Positions 1-9,000 of a stretch of 25,491 bases of DNA are shown here, piece by piece (the stretch's first letter is position 1; each line of letters starts with the position of its first letter). Origin of the DNA: a virus; IMG/VR virus record IMGVR_UViG_3300013010_000062, positions 1-25,491 of that record; one strand, 5' to 3'. Both the position numbers and the translations under genes were made by a program. The notes beneath the pieces were generated by a model, which saw only the letters and a list, made by a program, of their open reading frames with translations, was not told the DNA's origin and ran no database searches.

Positions 1-3000
1 CGCTTTAAGACCGTCGATTGAACTAGCCTGAACACCAATCGTTGTAGCCTGGCCATCAACCGCCGAGCTAACCGTGTTTAGTGAAACGGCTGCCGCTTTA
101 ATAGCACCAGACTCTGCAAGCTTACTTTGACGGGCACCAAGCATAGTTGTCTCGTCGTCATCCCCTGCCTGTTGGCAGACTAAATGGAACGGTACGGTTC
201 CGACAAAGGTGTATGGCCCGATGCCTGTATGGATATTGGTGTTACCGGTATTTGACCCTTCAGAAAGGAAGGTGGGACTTGTTGTGCTTGTGCTGGCTCC
301 GAACTCTTCCGTATAAAGCACAGTACCGTCGGCTTGCATGACTTTTACTGTACCTGGTTCAACAGCCACCATACGGAAGTTTGAAATGTCAGGCTCAGGC
401 CAGATGTAATAGTCCGATAGACCTTCTCGTGGTATTGCGAATTCCGCATCACCACCTGCGCCGTCAGCGGTAGCTGCCTGCATGAAGTAGAACTTAGGAT
501 CGTCATTGACGTAGTACCGCGCACTACCATCAGACTCAGTCGTAAGCGTTGTATTTGTCGCACCGTCGTTATAATACGGATAACCACCAAGGTTATCGGT
601 TTCTACACCACCAACAGCCTCACCATTGGTGAGTGGCGTCATAAGCATGTAGTCGCCACCGGTCGGCACCCAAATACCACAAACCCGAGCGTCTGACCTA
701 AACAAAACAGAAGTATTACCACCTGTCTGTGTGCTGCCCCAATCTACGTCCTGCTGCCAGTGATAAAAACCACCAGCGGGAACTGTAATTGTGTGATTAG
801 GCGTCATGGTATTATTGAAGCCAGTGTATGACTCGCTAGCAAACACATCTACAGACGCCTCGGTATCAGGCGAAAACAGGTAAATATCTACTGGCTGATA
901 TCTGTTTGCAATATTACCAAGCAGTGTACCAGCGAAGTTAGCCGGTACACCCATGTGACCGTTACCGTGCTTACAAACGATTGGCCCCGAAGCAGATACG
1001 CGCCACGGTCCGATACCAGACGTACCAGATAGATAGTCCATCGGATAGTTAGTAATTCTAGTAGCGTTCTTCTTTACATCGTACCAGGTGCCAGTCGCCA
1101 TGTTCTGGATACGAATATCTGTGCCCGTGAAATACGAAACGACGTATGCCGAATTAATATTATATAAGTACCATTCACTGTTAGCGTAATGACCATTGAG
1201 CGGGCTGTTAACTCGTGCCTCAAGTAACCGGTTATCAACCGCGGATGCTTCGGCGCTGTCTGCGGCATTAGTAGCAGAAGTCGCAGCAGCACCCGCTGAC
1301 TCATTAGAAGCAGACGCGAAGCCCTGAGCGGTAGAGCTATGACCAGCCGCGACACCCGATGCTTGAGATGCTGTATTTTTGAAACCCTCTGCATCATCAG
1401 CAGAATCACTGGCGGTAGAGGCAAACGAACTGGCCTCACCAGCTTTAGTTGTAGCAATACCCGCCTGCGTACTGGCGGTGCTTGCAAAGTCCCCCGCATC
1501 ACTTTCGCTCGCTGACGCAGATTGTGCAGACGCCAGCGCCGCTGAAGCTGAGACACTAGACTTGTGAGCTGATCGAACAGACGAGTCATCTACTTCTACT
1601 GACGTTAGGTCTACTTCACCCCTAACAACAATAACGCCATCAACATAAATCGCATTGTCAGTACTACTTCCGATGGGGGCGCTTCGTTGTTCGAGTCTGA
1701 GGCCATTAACAGGTGCCCAAGCTCCCGCAGTGCCCGTGGTAGTGAGAAATACCCAAGAGTTCCGAACAGCCGTACCAATTGTGCCCCAACCGCCGTCGCC
1801 AGCAAACCCAAAAATCTCACTTGTAGTGCCGCTCCCGTCGATATAAACCCACATCCCCCAGGTAAATTTGTCGCCTATTGCAATTTCGGGGAACGAGTCC
1901 AAGTCATACGACTTAAAGATACGGGTACTACCTGTGTTGCTTGCGAGGATTTTGAGGCTGTGCGTACCCAATTTTTTAAATGTGGTTGATGTGGTGTAGG
2001 CGCTGCTTTGATCAGTCCACTGCGGTTTAACGCCACCAGGGAACGTGCCATCAAAGGCATAGTTCTGATAAACAATAGCGTCGCGTGCGGCTTCGGCGGT
2101 ATCCTTCGCTGTTACGGCTAATCCTGAAGATTGTGATGCTGAAGCAGAAAAACCACTTGCATCGCTGCGCGACTGCGCTGCCTGATCTCTATACGTCAAA
2201 GCCTCGCCAGCTTTAGTTGTAGCAATGCCAGCCTGTTGGGATGAAATAGCCGCTTCATCGCCCGCTGTGGTTGCCGAAGCAGATGCTGCTCCAGAAGAGA
2301 CTAGTGATGCTGCCGCCGATACCTCGGATAACACCTCAGCAGTCGCTGCTCTATCGCTAGTCTCAACAACAGTTAGGTCGTGATGACCTCGGACAATGAT
2401 GAGTCCATCGATAAAGAGCTCTCGACTAGTGCCGCCCGTGTGGTCACGTATGTCCATCTCAAGATTGGTTGCTACATCCGAGGTCGCTGTACCTTGCGCA
2501 GTTACAAACTGCCACGCGTTTGTGGAGGTTACCGTGCCCGTAGCCCAACCGCCGAACTGTTGAAACTGCAGAGTAATGTTGGCACTAAAGTTCTTATAAA
2601 CCCAAGCACCCCAGGTAAATTTCTCACCCGAAATTATAGGTATGTCTGTCCTGTAAAAGATTGGATTAGGGTTGCCAAAGATAGTGCTTTTAGATTTTAG
2701 GCTGTGGCCACCAAAATATTTCTGCGTAGTACTACGCTCGTAAATAGTAGTGTCCCAACCGCCTATCAACGTAGCGTTTGCTAACCTTGAATCCACAACA
2801 ATGTTATCTAGAACCATGCTGTCTCTAGCAGACTCCGCATCGTTTTTAGCTGTAGCTGCTAACCCTGCTTGAGTGCTGGCCGTGGACGCGGACCCCGCAG
2901 CAGTACTCGCGGATTGTTGAGCGGTAGTCGCGAACCCCGATGCGTCACTCGCGAACCCTGATGCGTCGCCCGCTTTAGTGCTCGCGATACCCGCTTGTTG

Positions 3001-6000
3001 AGTTGAAGTGGTTGCTGAATTCCCAGCTGCTGACTGACTAGCAGATGCAGCGCCCTCAGAAACAAGAGCTGCGGATGCGGAGATAGCTGCGGCATCCGAT
3101 TTTATCTCCGCCTTAATCGACTCAGTGACATCGATGACTTCGAGCGTCTTTAGTGCTATCTGGCCGTCGGTTAAACTACTAGAGTTATAACGTACTTGGA
3201 AGTTTACGTATGCTAAATCTGGCTCATGATTAGTACCCGTAGATGGGGGGATAATTGCCCACGCTCTGCCTTCACCCTGCCCAGCAGGCGCGTTCTCAAT
3301 GACTAAATCAAAAGCTTCAAGTTCTGCATCTGTGTAGTCACTGCCGCCAAAGAAAACGGACAGCTCGAACGTCCCATCAGCAACCTGTTTTGTTACGTAA
3401 ACGGGCTGAAAATTATTTAGATCAGGACTACTCGTAATCCTAGTGCCATCTGCTTTCCAACCATTAATGCCGAGGGTTACCCTTACTCCATTTGCTATCG
3501 TGGCACCGTCGTTAACAACGCGAGCTATTAGCCGAACAAGGTAAACTTTGTCAGAACTATAGGGCTGAACTCTTCGTGGAGATACCGACTCATTTAGACC
3601 AAGAGTTGGCACGTAGGCGCTACCAAACTCAGCATCGTTATCGATGAAGAAGCTAGGGGTTGCATTGCCATCACCTGCGAACCTGTTATCACCTGAATAT
3701 AAATTATTGACTTGCTGGGTATGTTGCCAGCTTGTAGGGTTTACAAATTGAATCTCACCGTTCGCAGCAGTTTCAACCAAGACAGCATCTTTTAAGTCGT
3801 CAGTATCTGACTTAGCAGTAGCTGCCAGCGTAGCCTGAGACGAAGCGGTAGAACTGTGACCCTGCGCGTTGGACTCGGATGTCGCAGCTGCTGACTCACT
3901 GGCCTGTGCGTTTGTTTCAGCAGTCTCGGCGTCATTTTTTGCAGTAGTAGCGAGCGCCGCCTGAGATGTTGCAGTGTTAGCAGAACCTTGCGCGTTTGAG
4001 GCACTTGTTGCAGCAGCACCCGCAGAGGTAGACGCTTCGCCCGCTTTGGTTGTTGCTACTCCGGCCTGTGTAGACGCTGTAGATGCCGATGTCCCCGCAG
4101 CACTTTCGCTTGCAGATGCGTTAGACGCAGATGTCTGTGACGCGGCTGCGCTTACCGCACCTTCTAGGTTGGCTTTATTAGTCTCAACAATTGAGCCGTT
4201 AGACGATAGGAACTGCACATCGTCAATGTACCCACGGAAGTTACCACCAACCGCCCAAGTGGCGTAATTAACAAGAACATCCGTACCGATGTTCCCAGGC
4301 TGATCATCAATTAGGATAAGGTCAATTCGAACAAACGCTGTATTAGCGGGGGCGGTGCCCTCATCAGAAACGTAGTCAAACCAGGTCTGCACTGGTGCCA
4401 GTGAACTACCACTTACCCATGAACTATTTGCCTGGTTGTACTCAGAAGTAGCCGAAGGCACAGCGGCTTGGCTAAGTAGCGCGCCGTCTTCGTCGTACCA
4501 GTTGTAGATAATGAAAACGTCGTCCTCATCAATCCACTCTGGATCACGGTTATAGGGCGCTGGGACCGTGCCTGCAAGGCGAACAGCCATGTCCACGTTG
4601 AACTTCTGTGCGGCTTCAGCAACAAAGTACTTACTGAGTCGCAACCAGTGGCCAGTTGTACCGGCATCTTCTACGTGAGTACCGAAGCTCTTCGTCGAAG
4701 CGAAGTCTCCAGTACTATTTACTACGTTATCAACAACACCAATATCGCGAGGTGCATCAAACCGTTGGCCTTCGCAGTCCCAGCCAGTAGGCCAAGTGTC
4801 TATAGATGTAGACGCTTGGTCAGCTTCAAAGCCCGCATTAACAACACCGCCATCAACCAGGTTCATACGGTCTTGGATAGCGACTGATATACCCTCGGAC
4901 GTAGCCGCCGCTGATTCTGAACCTGCAGCGTTTGATGCGCTTGTTGCTGCTGCATTCCTGTAGGTCAACGCGTTAGCTTCTGAGTCGCTGGCATCTGACG
5001 CGCTGTTCGCTGCATTAGTCTCACTAGAAGAAGCAGCTGATTCATGGCCCGACGCATTAGATTCGGATGTTGCCGCCTGGCTAGCTGAGGTAGAGGCTTC
5101 ACCCGCTTTAGTAGTAGCGATACCCGCTTGTGTGCTCGCGGTTGATGCTGATTGCCCAGCCGCGCTTTCACTAGCGGTTGCAGCGCCTTCGGACACCAAC
5201 GCAGCGGCTGCAGAAACAGCTGCTTCACCAGCTTTTAGTTCTGCAAGGACGACATCAGTAATATCAAACACTTCGAACGATTTAACCGCTAAAGTACCGT
5301 TAGAAGCATCACTAGCATTCTGACGGAGTTGGAAACCGATATGCTCTGCTGGGGCGTCTGACCCGTTGGCGCCCGCTCCTTGACTAGTAAGTATCTTGCC
5401 AGAAATAACGCCGTTATCTTGAACCGTCTTATTGCTATCAACAATGTTTAGACTGTCTAATGAGCCAGTGGCGTAATCACCACCGTGGAAGACCATAACA
5501 AATTCAAGCTCTCCGTCCGCTGCGTTGGGGGTCTGTTGCCCAGGCTGGCTGTTCTCGATCAGCGTAAGCCCATCGCCGCCACGAGTTGTCGCTCCGATAT
5601 AAGTGTTTGTGCCATAGCTGTAAATGGGGCGTGTGCTTTCAACCGCGACACGATAGATAACCCGCACCATATAAACTTTGTCTGCGCCGTAGGGATAAGC
5701 CTTACGTGGACCAAAAGTGAGGTTAGTAGTCTCTGAGTTGTAGTTATATGCGTCACCGAAGACACTATCTGAGGTAGTAAAGTGGCTTTCAGCAAGGGCG
5801 ACTGTTCCTACAAACCGGTCATCGCCACTTTGTAAGTCGGTACTGTGTGACTGAGTTGCCCAGTTTTCGACGATAGGGGTGACTCTTGAGGGACCGATAG
5901 CCGCTATTTCTACTTTCGCGACAGCAAGCGCCGCTTCTGCTGCGGCCTGCGCGGATACAGCTAACGTACTACTTGATGACGCCGATGACTGTGAACCCGC

Positions 6001-9000
6001 TGCATTTGATTCTGATGTTGCGGCATTATTCTCTGAAATTAATGCTGCGCCTTCACTGGCCGATGCATCGGATGCGCTTGCAGCTGCAAGAGCTGCCTCC
6101 GACAAAGCGGTTGCTGCTGAGTTGCCCGCCGCAGTTTGACTAGCTGTAGCACTTTGACTAGACGTGAGCGCAGCCCCAGCGGAATCTGCACTATTGTGAG
6201 CTGCCTGCACTGCCGAATCATCAACTTCTACAGACGTTAGATCGACTTCACCCTTAACAATAATAATGCCATCGACGTAGGTTGCTACATCATTAGACTC
6301 AAGTGGAGCCGATCGAAACTCTAACTTAACGCCTAGAGTATTCGCCGCTTGGTTGCCCATAGTTCCGGTGTCGGTAAGAAACACCCACTGGTTACGTGTA
6401 CTGGTATTTGTTGTCGCCCAACCGCCATCTCCAGCAAAACCAAAGGCCTCCGTACTAGTACCTGACCCATCGATATAGACCCACATTCCCCACGTATACT
6501 TGTCACCTATTACAGCTTCAGGGAAAAAGTCGAGTTTCGAGCTATCGAATATATCCATCGATCCAGACTGGTTGTAAACGACCTTTAAACTGTTGGACCC
6601 AAACTTAGCTTGGGCCGAAGATGTTGAAATATCGCTACCTTGTGAAACCCATATTGGCTTTGTAGCGGTGGGGATTGTCCCGCCGAACGCAAAGTTCTGA
6701 TACACAATGCCGTCACGAGCGTCTTCCGCAGCTGTTTGTGCAGAGGCTGCAAGCGTCGAGCTTTGAGACGCGGTAGACGCATGTCCAGCAGCGGTAACGA
6801 CAGATGCGGCAGCTGCACTTTCACTAGCAGATGCGTTTGTCTCAGCAGTTTCTGCGTCAGTTTTTGCGGTAGTAGCTAAACCAGCTTCCGTAGAAGCAGT
6901 AGACGCATGGCCTGCAGCTGTGATGACAGACGCTGCAGCGGCACTCTCGCTAGCGGAAGCGTTTGTTTCAGCAGTCTCAGCATCATCTTTTGCAGTAGTA
7001 GCTAAACCAGCTTGTGTTGAAGCCGTTGAAGCGTGTCCCGATGCAGTAGACGCAGAAGATGCAGCGGCACTTTCACTTACAGACGCACTGGTAGCAGATC
7101 CCGCAGCTGCGTCCGCTTGGATTTCTGCTTTAATTGCCTCGGTTACATCAATGACTTCTATAGACCGTATTGCTATTCGACCATCAGTAGCGCCGCCGTG
7201 GTTGGTGCGTAACTGAAAACCAATATAAGAAGGCGGGTAATTTGTACCAGTTGTGGTGACTGAGGCACGCCCAAGAGTCTGTCCGCTAGGAGCGTTGTTT
7301 TGAACTATGTCTAACGCCTCTAGCTGAGTATCTGTGTAATCAGTACCACCAATAAAACCAGCAACAGTGAAGATCCCATCACTAACGGTCTGATCCGTGT
7401 AGTTTATGGTTGCGTTACTTTGGTCGGGATCTGCCGTGATTCTACCGCCAGTTTCAGTATAGCCGTTATAACCAAGAGAAAGCCGAACTCCAGTACCAAT
7501 GGTGTCGCCATCATCAGTAACGCGGGCGACAACCCGCACAAGAAAGACTTTATCAGTAGTGTATGGATGTACCTTTCGTGGACCTACGCTTTCGTTAAGC
7601 CCTTTAGCTGGGAAATAAGCGTAACCAAAGTCAGGGTCGTCGCTTTTGAAGTAATCTAACCAACTGCCAGTAAAATTAGTTGTGTTACCGAGCGTGCGTT
7701 TGTCGTCCCCCAAGATGCTATGGTCAGCACCTCTCATCCAGCTTTCAGGATTTACGAAGAAAATATCGCCGGATGCTGCGTTCTCTTCTAGCACTATGTC
7801 TTTCAAATCGTCAGTATCAGTTTTTGCAGTAGTAGCTAAACCGGCCTGAGTTGAAGCGGTAGACGCGTGTCCTGCGGCTGTAATGACAGATGCCGCTGCT
7901 GCACTCTCACTAACAGATGCGTTTGTCTCACTAGCTTGTGCATTAGTTTCAGCAGTCTCAGCATCAGTTTTTGCAGTAGTAGCTAAACTGGCCTGAGTTG
8001 AAGCGGTAGAGGCATGTCCCGCTGCGTTTGACTCACTAGAAGCAGCAGCACTCTCACTAGCTTGTGCATTAGTTTCAGCGGCCTCAGCGTCATTTTTTGC
8101 AGTAGTAGCTAGACCCGCCTGAGTTGAAGCGGTAGACGCAGAGCCAGACGCGTTCGTCTCTGACGTTGCGGCTGCGTTTTCCGATACTAGTGCAGCACCT
8201 GCGCTTGTATTAGCAGCAGCTGCGGAACTGTTAGCCGCTGACGCTTCTTGGCCAGCCGCCGTCTCCGACGCTGATGCTTCGCTTGCGTAGTATGTGGCTG
8301 CAACTGCTGCCTGGTTACCCGCAAGTGCTTTAACATCGCGTCGGTATCCAATAACTGGATCTTCATCTGCATCCAAGTTTATGCGTAGGTAGAAAGGTTT
8401 ATTGCCCGAAAAGTAATAAGGGCCATCTGTGCTTAACGCTGTTTCCGTGATACCTACCGTGCCATCTTGAACGCCTTCTGGTCCCCTGTCTCCAGCAGTC
8501 GTCACTGTTTTAGTGTAGAGGAGCGTACTGTCTTTATCGTATACGCGGACAATCAGATCGTCTTCAGGAGAAATTACGCAGAAATCGCTCAGGGTGACAT
8601 TAGGGACAATGTATTCATCACCCAAAAACTCATACGGAACATGTGTTTCACAATCCGAGCCGTCACCATCACCTATTGATCCACTAAACAACGCCTCACT
8701 TAAATCACTAGTGGACAGCAAACTGCCAGAGCTGCCACTTGTAACAATGGTGGCGGAACTCGATGTACCGTTCTCGTCCATACGAACAGTACTTTCATTA
8801 TGTGACGCATCTATAATTATCCGCTCACTAGCAGGATTCAAAATGGTGTGGTCGTAGCCTGAAGCGTAGTGTTTATAGACAAGCGCATCGCAGGTAGTTC
8901 GGACTGATAGGTAACCATCGCCATCTGAACCAACATCGGCGGTGGTCGAGTACATCGTGCCGCCAGTAAGTGCTACCGGCGTGACACCTGCCATAGACCC

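Noticed and set aside
6722-8204. Regularly spaced DNA repeats that might be read as a CRISPR array
   Set aside because: Units are 126-147 bp, multiples of 21, in frame and encode heptads; there are no short palindromic repeats with unique spacers and no cas genes.
8440-8500. Collagen-like triple-helix domain in the fibre
   Set aside because: Only one or two G-x-x triplets (GDRGPEG) are present, too few for a collagen domain.
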